Below, piece after piece: positions 1 through 9,063 of a stretch of DNA of 64,000 nucleotides. This DNA comes from Flaviramulus basaltis (GTDB lineage Bacteria > Bacteroidota > Bacteroidia > Flavobacteriales > Flavobacteriaceae). The translations under genes were made by a program, and so were the position numbers. How positions within the stretch are numbered: position 1 is the first letter of the stretch; each line of letters opens with the position of its first letter. A model generated the notes under the pieces. The model worked only from the letters and a program-made list of their open reading frames with translations. It ran no database searches and was not told the origin of the DNA. Location: NCBI RefSeq assembly GCF_900114265.1, contig NZ_FPKV01000002.1, forward strand, positions 868,001 through 932,000, written 5' to 3'.

Positions 1-283
1 TAAATTCTTTAACAATAGATTTGCTTTTGTAGTCGTATATTATGGTTCCTACTCCTCCAATAATATAATCTGGTTCTGGTAAAACGCCCTTTTTTATTAA
101 ACCTAGAACATCATCAATTAAGCGACCTGTATTGTATGTAAGTAGAATATCATTTTGAGGTTTATATTTTTTCCAAATTTTATAAAAATTACTTTTATGT
201 GTATGGAAATCTATAAGTGTATTATCAATATCAAAAGAAAGAAGCTTTATATCGGGTTGAATATTATCTTCAGTTTTACTCAT
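1..283 (-). CDS. HAD-superfamily phosphatase, sucrose-phosphate-phosphatase-like (partial)
   Basis: The first 94 codons are present and the rest runs off the left edge of the window. A HAD motif I (FDIDNTL, putative nucleophile D18 and acid/base D20) is followed by a YNTGR segment (motif II type) and a LPEPDYIIGGVGT segment. This combination is typical of the S6PP/sucrose-6F-phosphate phosphohydrolase branch of HAD-IIB hydrolases, which dephosphorylate sugar phosphates. No sucrose-phosphate synthase is visible, so the substrate is inferred only from family resemblance. The ATG at 283-281 is the only good start and no signal peptide is seen, so the protein is probably cytosolic. Confidence 0.75.
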   Translation of the reverse strand, partial: MSKTEDNIQPDIKLLSFDIDNTLIDFHTHKSNFYKIWKKYKPQNDILLTYNTGRLIDDVLGLIKKGVLPEPDYIIGGVGTIIYDYKSKSIVKEF

Positions 284-550
284 ATTTTATTCTATTTTTT
301 CAAATTAAACCATTGATTTTCCAAAATTTAAGGCTTTAAGCTATAAAAACCAAGAAAAGCGCCACTAATCTGTTGGCTATTCGGAATGTGATAAATTGAA
401 ACTGATAGACTAAGAAATCATAAAATTACACCCCTTGGCTTTTACATATTTAATAATGTTAAAATCTTTTCTTTATTTTTAGTAATTAACCTTAACAACA
501 TAAATATTTGTTGAAAACTTTATAGCTTGAAAATTATTAAAATAAAAAAA
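284..550. other. non-coding stretch upstream of the HAD gene
   Basis: This stretch of about 270 very AT-rich bases lies between the HAD gene start and the terminator of the AAA+ ATPase gene. I see no open frame with coding character, no tRNA and no good match to TAnnTTTG. It presumably holds the promoter of the HAD gene. Confidence 0.5.
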
Positions 551-568
551 GGAAGCAAAATTGCTTCC
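544..568 (-). terminator. intrinsic terminator of the VWA-AAA operon
   Basis: GGAAGCAA (551-558) and TTGCTTCC (561-568) form an 8-bp perfect stem. On the minus strand it is followed by a run of seven T (544-550). It lies 10 bases after the stop codon of the AAA+ gene. A T-rich tract on the other side makes it potentially bidirectional. Confidence 0.8.
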
Positions 569-577
569 TTTTTTTAT

Positions 578-2044
578 TCATATACCACTTATAAAACTTC
601 CGTATGGATCTTTAAATTGAATACCTTCTGTAAACCTTTGTTTACTAAGTAATTTAAATTCCACTAAAGCCCAAAGCACAAACTCTTTAACAAAATAACT
701 ATCTTGTTTTGATAATTTAGATTGATATTTGCCTAACAAATCATCTAAAGGCGAAATAGCATTCAACATGTTTTTATATTCTTTGTCTCGTAATTCATCT
801 AACAATTCGAAACCTTCTTTTTGATTGAAAAACCATGATACAATATCATCGTATGGACTATCATCTTCTTGCTTTTGAAGTTTTTCAACCTTAGGGAAAA
901 ACTCTGGAAACAAACTTTTAATGGCTTCACCTATTAAATTATAGGCTACAACCGCAGCGCCTTCTTGTTCGCCTTCATAAACTAACTCTACTTTTCCTGT
1001 AATGGATGGAATTATACCAACAAAGTCTGATAGTCGTAATATAGTTTGCCCATCACCAGACATTAGAGCTCGCCTTTCTGCTGTACTTAATAAATTTTCT
1101 AAAGCGGTAATACTTAAACGAGCACTTACACCACTTTTAGCATCAATGAATTCGCTTTCTCTTGCTTCAAAAACAATCTGTTCTAATAAATCTCTTGCTA
1201 AATCTGGAACAATAACCGATGTTTTTTGAGACTCTACTACTTTCGCTTCTTGTTCTGTAATTAATCTAGCAGTTTCAATATCTACTGGATAATGTGTTAA
1301 AATTTGCGAACCAATTCTATCTTTTAAAGGCGTTACAATACTTCCTCTATTCGTATAATCTTCTGGATTTGCGGTAAATAAAAACTGAATATCTAAAGGC
1401 AACCTCAACTTAAAACCACGTATTTGAATATCGCCTTCTTGCAATATGTTAAATAGTGCTACTTGGATTCTTGCTTGTAAATCTGGTAATTCATTAATTA
1501 CAAAAATACAACGATTGGCTCTAGGAATCATACCATAATGAATCACTCTATCATCGGCATAACTCAATTTTAAATTTGCTGCTTTAATAGGATCTACATC
1601 ACCAATAATATCGGCAACTGTAACATCTGGTGTTGCTAGTTTTTCAGCAAAACGTTCGCTTCTGTGTAACCAAACTATTGGTGTATCATCACCTTTTTCT
1701 ATAATTAATTCTTTGGCATATCTTGAAATTGGGTTTAAAGGATCATCATTAATTTCTGAGCCTTCAACAACTGGAATATACTCATCTAACAAATTTAACA
1801 TTAAACGTGCTAAACGGGTTTTCGCTTGCCCTCGTAAACCTAACAAATTAATATTATGGCGTGATAAAATAGCGCGTTCCAACTCAGGAATTACTGTATT
1901 TTCATAGCCATGCACACCTTCAAATGTGGTTTCTTTATTCTTTATTTTCTCAATTAAATTATCACGAAGTTCATCTTTTATAGATTTACTTTTATAGTCT
2001 ACTTTTTTTAACCCGCCTAAGGTTTTTATATTTTCTAGTTTCAT
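578..2044 (-). CDS. AAA+ ATPase, magnesium-chelatase subunit I / MoxR-like
   Basis: A 488-residue AAA+ ATPase of the ChlI/MoxR group. The Walker A motif GLRGQAKT is at 69-76. The Walker B position reads IFVINELPD (N184-E185), so asparagine replaces the usual aspartate before the catalytic glutamate. Sensor 1 lies in FLFTANPEDY. The C-terminal part is helical. No chlorophyll or cobalamin chelatase partner is present. The gene starts 2 bases after the stop of a VWA-domain gene, which fits the common MoxR-VWA pairing in which ATPase and VWA protein act together as a chaperone-like remodelling system. The substrate cannot be told. Cytosolic; the family is widespread in Bacteroidota. Confidence 0.85.
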   Translation of the reverse strand: MKLENIKTLGGLKKVDYKSKSIKDELRDNLIEKIKNKETTFEGVHGYENTVIPELERAILSRHNINLLGLRGQAKTRLARLMLNLLDEYIPVVEGSEINDDPLNPISRYAKELIIEKGDDTPIVWLHRSERFAEKLATPDVTVADIIGDVDPIKAANLKLSYADDRVIHYGMIPRANRCIFVINELPDLQARIQVALFNILQEGDIQIRGFKLRLPLDIQFLFTANPEDYTNRGSIVTPLKDRIGSQILTHYPVDIETARLITEQEAKVVESQKTSVIVPDLARDLLEQIVFEARESEFIDAKSGVSARLSITALENLLSTAERRALMSGDGQTILRLSDFVGIIPSITGKVELVYEGEQEGAAVVAYNLIGEAIKSLFPEFFPKVEKLQKQEDDSPYDDIVSWFFNQKEGFELLDELRDKEYKNMLNAISPLDDLLGKYQSKLSKQDSYFVKEFVLWALVEFKLLSKQRFTEGIQFKDPYGSFISGI

Positions 2045-2046
2045 AT

Positions 2047-3174
2047 TTATCCTCTAATTCTTTTTTTTCTGTTTGTTTCGTAATCTTCAAAAATCATTTC
2101 ACCCAAACCTTTAAGTCCGGTATAAAAAGCTTTTCCTTGATTAGCATATGTAAACTCTCTTACAAATTGCATGAGGTAATTATCTTGTGCAATCATAAAG
2201 GTAGTGATTGGTATGTGTAATCTTCTTGCTTGTTGAGCCATAGCATAACATTTATTTACAATATGCTTGTCTAAACCATTACTATTTTTGTAATACTGCC
2301 CGTCTGGTAAACGTAAACAACTTGGTTTTCCATCGGTAATCATAAAAATTTGTTTGTTTGTATTACGTTTTCTTCGAAGTAAATCCATAGCCAATTGTAA
2401 ACCTGCTACGGTATTGGTATGATAAGGCCCTACTTTTAAATACGGCAAATCTTTAATTTCTATTTGCCATGCATCATTACCAAAAACTAAAATATCTAAA
2501 GTATCTTTAGGATAGCGTGTTGTAATTAATTCGGCTAAAGCCATAGCTACTTTTTTAGCTGGTGTTATTCTATCTTCTCCATATAGAATCATACTGTGAC
2601 TAATATCAATCATTAACACCGTACTCATTTGAGATTTATGAAGTGTTTCTTCAACCACTAAATCATCTTCAGATAAAGTAAAATCTGAAATTCCATGATT
2701 TATTTGTGCATTCTTTAAACTTTCGGTCACCGACACTCTATCTAAAGCATCACCAAATTGATAGTTTCTAAAATCGCCTGTGTGCTCATCACCAATACCT
2801 GGGCTTTTACTTTTATGATTTCCTTGTCCGCTTCGTTTTATTTTTCCAAAAATTTGATCTAATGCTTGTTGACGTATAGCACGTTCGGTTTTTGCGGTAA
2901 TTGCTAAACCTCCATTTCCATCAGGATCAATTTCTTCTCTTAAATAACCTTTCTTTTTAAGGTCTTCAATAAAATCGTCAATAGTATATTCTGAAGTTGT
3001 TAGATTATACTCTGTATCTAACTCGCGTAGCCAATCTATTGCTTCATCAAAGTCTCCAGAAGTATGTGTAATTAATTCTTTGAAAATCTCAAAAAGCTTA
3101 TCAAAAGGAGATTGATTTGGTGCTTCATATTTTTTAAATACAAAACCTTTTCTATTAGTTTTATTGTTTATCAT
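2047..3174 (-). CDS. VWA-domain protein, partner of the AAA+ ATPase
   Basis: A 375-residue protein without signal peptide or membrane segments. The N-terminal 150 residues are helical and charged. A von Willebrand factor A domain follows, with an intact MIDAS start DISHS (D190, S192, S194) inside MIDISHSM. A later FMITDGKPS strand-loop fits the third metal-binding loop of VWA domains. It is the promoter-proximal gene of a two-gene operon: only 2 bases separate its stop from the ATG of the AAA+ ATPase. By analogy with MoxR-VWA and ChlI-ChlD pairs it probably supplies the metal-dependent protein-binding partner of the ATPase. The target is unknown. Confidence 0.85.
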   Translation of the reverse strand: MINNKTNRKGFVFKKYEAPNQSPFDKLFEIFKELITHTSGDFDEAIDWLRELDTEYNLTTSEYTIDDFIEDLKKKGYLREEIDPDGNGGLAITAKTERAIRQQALDQIFGKIKRSGQGNHKSKSPGIGDEHTGDFRNYQFGDALDRVSVTESLKNAQINHGISDFTLSEDDLVVEETLHKSQMSTVLMIDISHSMILYGEDRITPAKKVAMALAELITTRYPKDTLDILVFGNDAWQIEIKDLPYLKVGPYHTNTVAGLQLAMDLLRRKRNTNKQIFMITDGKPSCLRLPDGQYYKNSNGLDKHIVNKCYAMAQQARRLHIPITTFMIAQDNYLMQFVREFTYANQGKAFYTGLKGLGEMIFEDYETNRKKRIRG

Positions 3175-3261
3175 AGCTGTATAAAATTACTAATTTTTAT
3201 ACAATTTATAACTGAAAGCTATTAGATTTATCTATAGCAATAGAGGGAAATTAAATATTAA

Positions 3262-3939
3262 TTATTCAATACGTTTGAGCTCATTAAAATCTTCAATTTT
3301 TATAAACTTCCCTACAGTTGAAATTAATCCCTCCTTTTTAAATTGGGATAATACACGAATTGCAGATTCAGTAGCTGTTCCTACTATGTTTGCAAAATCT
3401 TCACGAGATAGTAATACACTTAATGTTCCATCTGGATTGGTTCCAAAACTTTCGTGTATATAAATTAAGGTTTCAGCCAAACGGTGACGAACAGATTTTT
3501 GAGCCATATTAACTATTATATCATCGGCCTCTTTTAAATCATGCCCCATATTTTTTAAAACATCAAATGAAAATTTTGGGTTTTTTTGAAGATCTGCAAT
3601 AATTTCACTTTTAGGAATGAAACAAACTTCCATATCATTTAAAGCTGTGGCTTGTAAATTAGATGTTTCATCTGTAACCAAAGATCGTTGTCCCAATAAT
3701 TGTCCTTTTACAACCATTTTAACAATTTGGTCTTTACCGTTTTCACTTAATTTAGACAGTTTACAAATACCATCTTTAACGCAATAAACACCATTTATGG
3801 TATCTCCTTCTCCAAAAATAACTTCGCCTTTTTTTATGATTCTTGATGTTTTACATTTTGATATTCGCACCAATTCATCATTAGTCAATGACTTTAAGGC
3901 ATTAAATTGTTTAATAATACATTGTTCGCATTTTGACAT
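3262..3939 (-). CDS. fnr: Crp/Fnr-family transcriptional regulator, Fnr-like
   Basis: A cyclic-nucleotide-binding-type beta barrel is followed by a Crp-type helix-turn-helix (SREDFANIVGTATESAIRVL). I start it at the internal ATG at 3939 (MSKCEQC), because a 17-residue upstream extension would be hydrophobic and unlike the family. The N-terminus carries C4 and C7 only, so the four-cysteine set of E. coli Fnr is not complete. Oxygen sensing by a 4Fe-4S cluster is therefore possible but not shown. It is divergent from ccoI, the copper pump for cbb3 oxidase, and the shared intergenic region carries an ATGACnnnnATCAT near-palindrome. It is the best candidate for the regulator of the four such sites in this window. 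Confidence 0.85.
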   Translation of the reverse strand: MSKCEQCIIKQFNALKSLTNDELVRISKCKTSRIIKKGEVIFGEGDTINGVYCVKDGICKLSKLSENGKDQIVKMVVKGQLLGQRSLVTDETSNLQATALNDMEVCFIPKSEIIADLQKNPKFSFDVLKNMGHDLKEADDIIVNMAQKSVRHRLAETLIYIHESFGTNPDGTLSVLLSREDFANIVGTATESAIRVLSQFKKEGLISTVGKFIKIEDFNELKRIE

Positions 3940-3976
3940 AACCAATAAATCATTGATTTGTAAAAATAGAAAAAAC

Positions 3977-4020
3977 ATGACAGATATCATATTTAAAGAA
4001 CACTTGATTTTTGACTTTTG
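3977..4020 (+). promoter_or_regulatory. Fnr-type site and -7 box in front of ccoI
   Basis: The near-palindrome ATGACAGATATCAT occupies 3977-3990. Exactly 22 bases later comes GACTTTTG (4013-4020), a 7-of-8 match to the Bacteroidota -7 box TAnnTTTG. The same spacing occurs at three other promoters here. A start site just after 4020 puts the operator centre near -40, a class II activator position. It also argues that ccoI translation starts at the ATG at 4047 and not at a TTG at 4011. Confidence 0.7.
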
Positions 4021-4046
4021 CTACAGGTAAAAATGAGCAAATAATA

Positions 4047-6419
4047 ATGAGCAAAGACACCTGCTTTCATTGTGGTTTAGACACAACGTATACTAAAATA
4101 ACATTTGATGATAAGTCATTCTGCTGTAATGGTTGTAAAACGGTTTACGAAATATTTTCTGCAAACGATTTAACTTGCTATTACAATTTACAACAAGCTC
4201 CAGGAGCTACACCTAAAGATATTGAGGGTAAATACAATTTTTTAGAAAATCCCAAAATTATTGAGCAATTACTCGAATTTAATAGTGATAATACTCAAAT
4301 AATCACGCTTTATATTCCGCATATTCACTGTAGTTCTTGTATTTGGATACTTGAAAACTTAAGTAAATTAAATAGTAACATAAGTTCGTCTATTGTCAAT
4401 TTTGGAAAAAAGACAGTACGAATTACTTTTAATTATGAAGGTATTTCATTAAAAAATATAGTCACATTATTAAGCAGTATTGGTTACGAACCATTTATTA
4501 GTTTAGACGATTATAGCATTGGGAAAAAAGAAATTAATAGATCTTTAATTTACAAATTAGGTATTGCTGGTTTTGCTTTTGGTAATGTGATGTTTTTATC
4601 GTTTCCTGAGTATTTTCAAGTTGGTGAATTTTGGTTAGAACAATATAAACATCTTTTTAGATGGCTCATGTTTTTCTTCTCATTGCCTGTCGTTTTTTAT
4701 TCTGCACAAGATTATTTTGTTTCAGCTTTTAAAGGTTTGCGTTCAAAAATTTTAAATATTGATGTTCCTATAGCTTTAGGGGTTTCAGTTTTATTTATAA
4801 GAAGTACCACCGAAATTATATTAAATATAGGTTCTGGTTTTTTTGATAGTTTAACCGGACTAATTTTTTTCTTACTTCTTGGAAAATTCTTTCAGCAAAA
4901 AACATACACCTTTTTATCTTTTGAACGCGATTACAAATCGTATTTCCCTATTGGAATTACCAAAATAAGCGATAACAAAGAAGAATCTATTCAGGTTTAT
5001 GATATTGAAAAAGGTGACAGACTTTTAATTAGAAATGAAGAGCTGATTCCTGTAGATTGTATTCTAATTAAAGGACATGCCCGCATTGATTACAGTTTTG
5101 TTACTGGAGAATCTAAAACCGTTTCAAAACAATCTGGCGATAAACTATTTGCTGGTGGAAAACAATTAGACGGTAGTATTGAAGTGGATGTTTTAAAAAC
5201 GGTAGAACAAAGTTATTTAACACAACTTTGGAGTAATGATGTTTTTAAAAAAGATAAAGAATTAGCTTTTACTAATATTACAAATAGCATAAGTAAGCAC
5301 TTTACTATTACCATTTTACTAATAGCCTTTTTAGCAACTATATTTTGGCTATTTACAGATGTTAGCAAAGCTTTAAATGTGTTTACATCGGTTTTAATAA
5401 TTGCTTGCCCTTGTGCTATTGCGCTTTCTGCTCCTTTTACTTTTGGAAATATTTTAAGAATATTAGGGAAGAAAAAATTCTACCTAAAAAACGCATCAAT
5501 AATTGAACAATTAGCAAAAATAAATACCATCATTTTTGATAAAACGGGCACCATAACCTCCAACAAAGAAACACGTATTAATTATGAAGGTTTACAATTA
5601 TCTGATGCTGAAGAAAGTTTACTAAAAAGCACTTTAAGAGGCTCCAATCATCCACTAAGTAGATCGCTTTACAACTTATTAAACGAACATAATATATTAA
5701 CTCTAGATGCTTACGAAGAGCATTTAGGCAAAGGTATTGAAGCTAAATATAAAAATAGAAACATAAAAATTGGATCTGCAGCTTTTGTGGGGTTTTCGTC
5801 AGATACTGCAGCATTAAATACAGCCGTACATGTAAGTACCAATAACAGGTATAAAGGCAAGTTTACCTTTTATAATAAATATAGAAAAGGGTTGTCGCAA
5901 CTATTTAACACATTAAAAAAAGAATATGATTTGGTTATTCTTTCTGGCGATAATGCAGGCGAAGAAAACAATCTAAAAAAATTACTTCCCACTAAAACAA
6001 AGTTGCTATTTAACCAAAAGCCAGAAGACAAGTTAGAGTATATAAAATATCATCAAACAGAAGGCGCTAAAGTATTAATGATTGGTGATGGATTAAATGA
6101 TGCAGGAGCCCTAGCACAAAGTGATGTTGGCATTGCGATTTCTGAAAACGTAAATGTATTCTCCCCTGCTTGCGATGCTATTTTGGATGCCTCAAAATTT
6201 AACCAATTATACGATTATATAAAGATTTCTAAATCGGCTATAAAAATTATTAAATGGAGTTTTTTACTCTCCTTTATTTACAATTGTATCGGTTTATATT
6301 TTGCTATCACAGGTCAATTAGCACCTGTTGTTGCTGCTATTTTAATGCCATTAAGTTCTATTAGTATTGTAGTATTTACAACAATTACAACAAATATTTT
6401 AGGTAGAAAACTTGATTAA
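4047..6419 (+). CDS. ccoI: copper-translocating P1B-type ATPase for cbb3 oxidase assembly
   Basis: About 790 residues. The N-terminal cysteine-rich segment (C6, C9, C26, C27, C30) and a heavy-metal-associated domain with CSSC (C95, C98) match the CcoI/FixI layout. P-type ATPase hallmarks follow: TGES, the membrane CPC motif in IIACPCAIALSAP, the phosphorylation site DKTGT, and GDGLNDAGAL. There are about eight membrane helices. CcoI exports copper across the inner membrane for assembly of the CuB centre of cbb3 oxidase, and its place next to ccoS and ccoNOQP supports this. I reject a 12-residue TTG-start extension because the likely promoter overlaps it. Confidence 0.95.
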   Translation: MSKDTCFHCGLDTTYTKITFDDKSFCCNGCKTVYEIFSANDLTCYYNLQQAPGATPKDIEGKYNFLENPKIIEQLLEFNSDNTQIITLYIPHIHCSSCIWILENLSKLNSNISSSIVNFGKKTVRITFNYEGISLKNIVTLLSSIGYEPFISLDDYSIGKKEINRSLIYKLGIAGFAFGNVMFLSFPEYFQVGEFWLEQYKHLFRWLMFFFSLPVVFYSAQDYFVSAFKGLRSKILNIDVPIALGVSVLFIRSTTEIILNIGSGFFDSLTGLIFFLLLGKFFQQKTYTFLSFERDYKSYFPIGITKISDNKEESIQVYDIEKGDRLLIRNEELIPVDCILIKGHARIDYSFVTGESKTVSKQSGDKLFAGGKQLDGSIEVDVLKTVEQSYLTQLWSNDVFKKDKELAFTNITNSISKHFTITILLIAFLATIFWLFTDVSKALNVFTSVLIIACPCAIALSAPFTFGNILRILGKKKFYLKNASIIEQLAKINTIIFDKTGTITSNKETRINYEGLQLSDAEESLLKSTLRGSNHPLSRSLYNLLNEHNILTLDAYEEHLGKGIEAKYKNRNIKIGSAAFVGFSSDTAALNTAVHVSTNNRYKGKFTFYNKYRKGLSQLFNTLKKEYDLVILSGDNAGEENNLKKLLPTKTKLLFNQKPEDKLEYIKYHQTEGAKVLMIGDGLNDAGALAQSDVGIAISENVNVFSPACDAILDASKFNQLYDYIKISKSAIKIIKWSFLLSFIYNCIGLYFAITGQLAPVVAAILMPLSSISIVVFTTITTNILGRKLD

Positions 6420-6428
6420 AAATGAAAT

Positions 6429-6472
6429 ATGACAAAAGTCATTTTTTAACAAAAGGTATGAAACTACTTTTG
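6429..6472 (+). promoter_or_regulatory. Fnr-type operator and promoter of ccoSNOQP
   Basis: The perfect palindrome ATGACaaaaGTCAT (6429-6442) is followed exactly 22 bases later by TACTTTTG (6465-6472), a perfect TAnnTTTG box. It lies between ccoI and ccoS. It gives the oxidase genes their own regulated promoter inside the cluster, 21 bases before the ccoS start codon. This is the best-matching member of the four-site set. Confidence 0.78.
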
Positions 6473-6492
6473 AACCATAACTTCAAATAGGT

Positions 6493-6678
6493 ATGAGTGT
6501 TATATACATTTTATTAGCAATTAGCATTACTGTAGCTGTTGGTTTTTTTATCGCTTTTATAATGGCTGTAAAAAAAGGACAGTATGATGATAGTTACACA
6601 CCATCAGTACGCATGTTGTTTGAAGATGAACTTGTTAAAGAAAAAACCAATAAAACAATACTAACCAAAAAAGATTAA
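6493..6678 (+). CDS. ccoS: cbb3 oxidase maturation protein CcoS
   Basis: A 61-residue protein with one N-terminal membrane helix (about residues 3-25) and a short charged tail, the usual size and shape of CcoS/FixS. CcoS is needed for cofactor insertion into cbb3 oxidase. It sits 10 bases before ccoNO, in the position expected for flavobacterial cbb3 clusters, directly after a promoter with an Fnr-type site. Confidence 0.9.
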   Translation: MSVIYILLAISITVAVGFFIAFIMAVKKGQYDDSYTPSVRMLFEDELVKEKTNKTILTKKD

Positions 6679-6688
6679 CAACTATAAT

Positions 6689-8872
6689 ATGGAAATGCAA
6701 CAATTTCATTACGATAATAAAATCGTTAAAAACTTTATTTATGCTACCATGTTTTGGGGCGTTGTGGGCATGTCAGTAGGGTTGCTACTGGCTTTTATGT
6801 TTTTATTTCCAAACTTAACCGATGGCATTTCATGGCTAAGTTTTGGTAGATTACGTCCACTGCATACCAATGCGGTAATTTTCGCCTTTGTTGGGAACGC
6901 TATTTTTGCAGGTGTGTACTATTCTACCCAACGTTTACTTAAAGCTAGAATGTTTAATGATGTTTTAAGTAAAATTAACTTTTGGGGTTGGCAACTTATT
7001 ATTGTTGGAGCGGCTATAACCTTGCCATTAGGTTATACAAGTTCAAAAGAATACGCCGAATTAGAATGGCCTTTTGATATTGCTATTGCTATAGTTTGGG
7101 TAATATTTGGATGGAATTTAATAGGTACCATTTTAAAAAGAAGACAACGTCATTTATACGTAGCTATTTGGTTTTACATAGCCACATTCGTTACCGTTGC
7201 TGTACTTCATATATTTAATAGTTTAGAATTGCCAGTAAGTGCATTAAAAAGTTACTCTGTTTATGCGGGCGTGCAAGATGCATTAGTACAATGGTGGTAT
7301 GGGCATAATGCTGTAGCCTTCTTTTTAACCACACCTTTTTTAGGGTTGATGTATTATTTTGTCCCAAAAGCAGCTAACAGACCTGTGTACTCATATAGAC
7401 TCTCGATTGTTCACTTTTGGTCATTAATATTCATATACATTTGGGCAGGACCTCATCACTTATTATACACAGCTTTACCAGAATGGGCACAAAATTTAGG
7501 TGTTGCATTTTCAATAATGTTATTAATGCCTTCTTGGGGAGGTATGATAAACGGATTATTAACTCTTCGTGGGGCTTGGGATAAAGTACGAACAGATCCT
7601 GTTTTAAAATTTATGGTTGTTGCTATTACTGGTTATGGAATGGCAACTTTTGAAGGCCCCATGTTATCGCTTAAAAACGTTAATGCCATCGCCCACTTTA
7701 CCGATTGGATTATCGCTCACGTACACGTTGGTGCTTTAGCGTGGAATGGTTTTCTAACTTTTGGTATGATTTATTTCTTAGTTCCTAGGTTATTCAAAAC
7801 AAAATTATACTCTATTGGGTTAGCTAATCTTCACTTTTGGATAGGCACCTTAGGTATTATTATGTATGCTTTACCAATGTATGTTGCAGGTTTTACTCAA
7901 GCTAGTATGTGGAAACAATTCAATCCTGATGGTACTTTAACTTACGGAAACTTTTTAGAAACAGTTACTGAAATCATACCAATGTATTGGATGCGTGCCA
8001 TTGGTGGTACTTTGTTTATTACAGGTATGCTAATCATGGTTTACAATGTTATCATAACAATTAAACAGGGTAGTAAAGTTGAAGATGATTTAGCAGAAGC
8101 TCCCGCTTTAGAACGTGTTACTAAAAAACGTACATCTTCTGAAGGTTGGCATACTTGGTTAGAGCGCAGACCTGTACAATTAACATTATTAGCTACAGTA
8201 GCTATTTTAATTGGAGGTATTGTGCAAATTGTTCCAACCATTATGGTAAAATCTAATATTCCAACCATAGCAAGTGTTAAGCCTTATTCACCTTTAGAAT
8301 TAGAAGGTCGTGATATTTACATTCGTGAAGGTTGCGTAAGCTGTCACTCACAAATGATACGCCCTTTTAGAAGTGAGGTTGAACGTTATGGCGAATATTC
8401 AAAAGCTGGCGAATACGTTTATGATCACCCTTTCTTATGGGGAAGCAAACGTACGGGACCAGATTTACATAGAATTGGCGGTAAATATTCAGACAACTGG
8501 CACTTCAATCATATGTACGACCCACAAAGTACCTCATCTGGTTCTATTATGCCACGATACCCGTGGTTGATTAAAAATGAGTTAGACAAATCTCAAATAG
8601 AAACCAAAATGAAAGCCATGGTAACTTTAGGTGTTCCTTATTCTGAAGAAGATATAACTAATGCCCAAGCTAATATGTTAGCTCAAGGCACCTACATTGA
8701 AGAAAATCTTTATACCGATCCGGACTTCGCAAAAACTTACGAAGCAGACAAAAAATACGCAGCTGAAAATAGTGACCCTTTTGTAGATATGAAAAACAGA
8801 GAAATTGTAGCTGTCATTGCTTATTTACAACGCTTGGGAACCGATATTAAAGTAGAAACAACTCAAAATTAA
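6689..8872 (+). CDS. ccoNO: cbb3-type cytochrome c oxidase, fused CcoN-CcoO subunits
   Basis: 727 residues. Residues 1 to about 480 are CcoN, the 12-helix haem-copper catalytic subunit. Histidine ligand segments include RPLHTNAV, WWYGHNAV, AGPHHLLYT and HVHVGALAWNG. A further membrane helix leads into the CcoO part, a monohaem cytochrome c with CVSCH starting near C549 and the candidate axial methionine in SIMPRYPW. The fusion of N and O is common in Bacteroidota. The enzyme reduces oxygen to water with high affinity and pumps protons in the inner membrane. It is followed within 5 bases by ccoQ. Confidence 0.96.
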   Translation: MEMQQFHYDNKIVKNFIYATMFWGVVGMSVGLLLAFMFLFPNLTDGISWLSFGRLRPLHTNAVIFAFVGNAIFAGVYYSTQRLLKARMFNDVLSKINFWGWQLIIVGAAITLPLGYTSSKEYAELEWPFDIAIAIVWVIFGWNLIGTILKRRQRHLYVAIWFYIATFVTVAVLHIFNSLELPVSALKSYSVYAGVQDALVQWWYGHNAVAFFLTTPFLGLMYYFVPKAANRPVYSYRLSIVHFWSLIFIYIWAGPHHLLYTALPEWAQNLGVAFSIMLLMPSWGGMINGLLTLRGAWDKVRTDPVLKFMVVAITGYGMATFEGPMLSLKNVNAIAHFTDWIIAHVHVGALAWNGFLTFGMIYFLVPRLFKTKLYSIGLANLHFWIGTLGIIMYALPMYVAGFTQASMWKQFNPDGTLTYGNFLETVTEIIPMYWMRAIGGTLFITGMLIMVYNVIITIKQGSKVEDDLAEAPALERVTKKRTSSEGWHTWLERRPVQLTLLATVAILIGGIVQIVPTIMVKSNIPTIASVKPYSPLELEGRDIYIREGCVSCHSQMIRPFRSEVERYGEYSKAGEYVYDHPFLWGSKRTGPDLHRIGGKYSDNWHFNHMYDPQSTSSGSIMPRYPWLIKNELDKSQIETKMKAMVTLGVPYSEEDITNAQANMLAQGTYIEENLYTDPDFAKTYEADKKYAAENSDPFVDMKNREIVAVIAYLQRLGTDIKVETTQN

Positions 8873-8877
8873 TAATC

Positions 8878-9063
8878 ATGTTAAAATTTGTAAAAAATTA
8901 TATGGATAGCATCGCAGGGATAGAAATATACCCAATAATATCGTTGCTTATCTTTTTCATCTTTTTTGTAGTGCTTTTTTTGTGGGTTTTTACCGCTAAA
9001 AAAGATTATATAAAAACAGTTAGTAACCTTCCATTAGACAACCAAAACGACGATATATTATGA
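8878..9063 (+). CDS. ccoQ: cbb3 oxidase small subunit CcoQ
   Basis: A 61-residue protein with a single strongly hydrophobic helix (about residues 18-40) ending in a TAKKDY segment, typical of CcoQ/FixQ. CcoQ stabilises the assembled oxidase. Its end overlaps the ccoP start by 4 bases (ATGA), which implies translational coupling. Confidence 0.88.
   Translation: MLKFVKNYMDSIAGIEIYPIISLLIFFIFFVVLFLWVFTAKKDYIKTVSNLPLDNQNDDIL

Noticed and set aside
578-3174. True magnesium chelatase for chlorophyll synthesis
   Set aside because: No chlH/bchH or other pigment genes; the pair is of the MoxR-VWA type.
3940-3990. 17-residue hydrophobic extension of the Fnr-like regulator
   Set aside because: Unlike any Crp/Fnr N-terminus and overlapping the divergent operator; the internal Met gives the normal start.
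4011-4046. TTG-start N-terminal extension of ccoI
   Set aside because: It would overlap the predicted -7 box at 4013-4020, so it cannot be on the transcript; the ATG at 4047 matches the family start.
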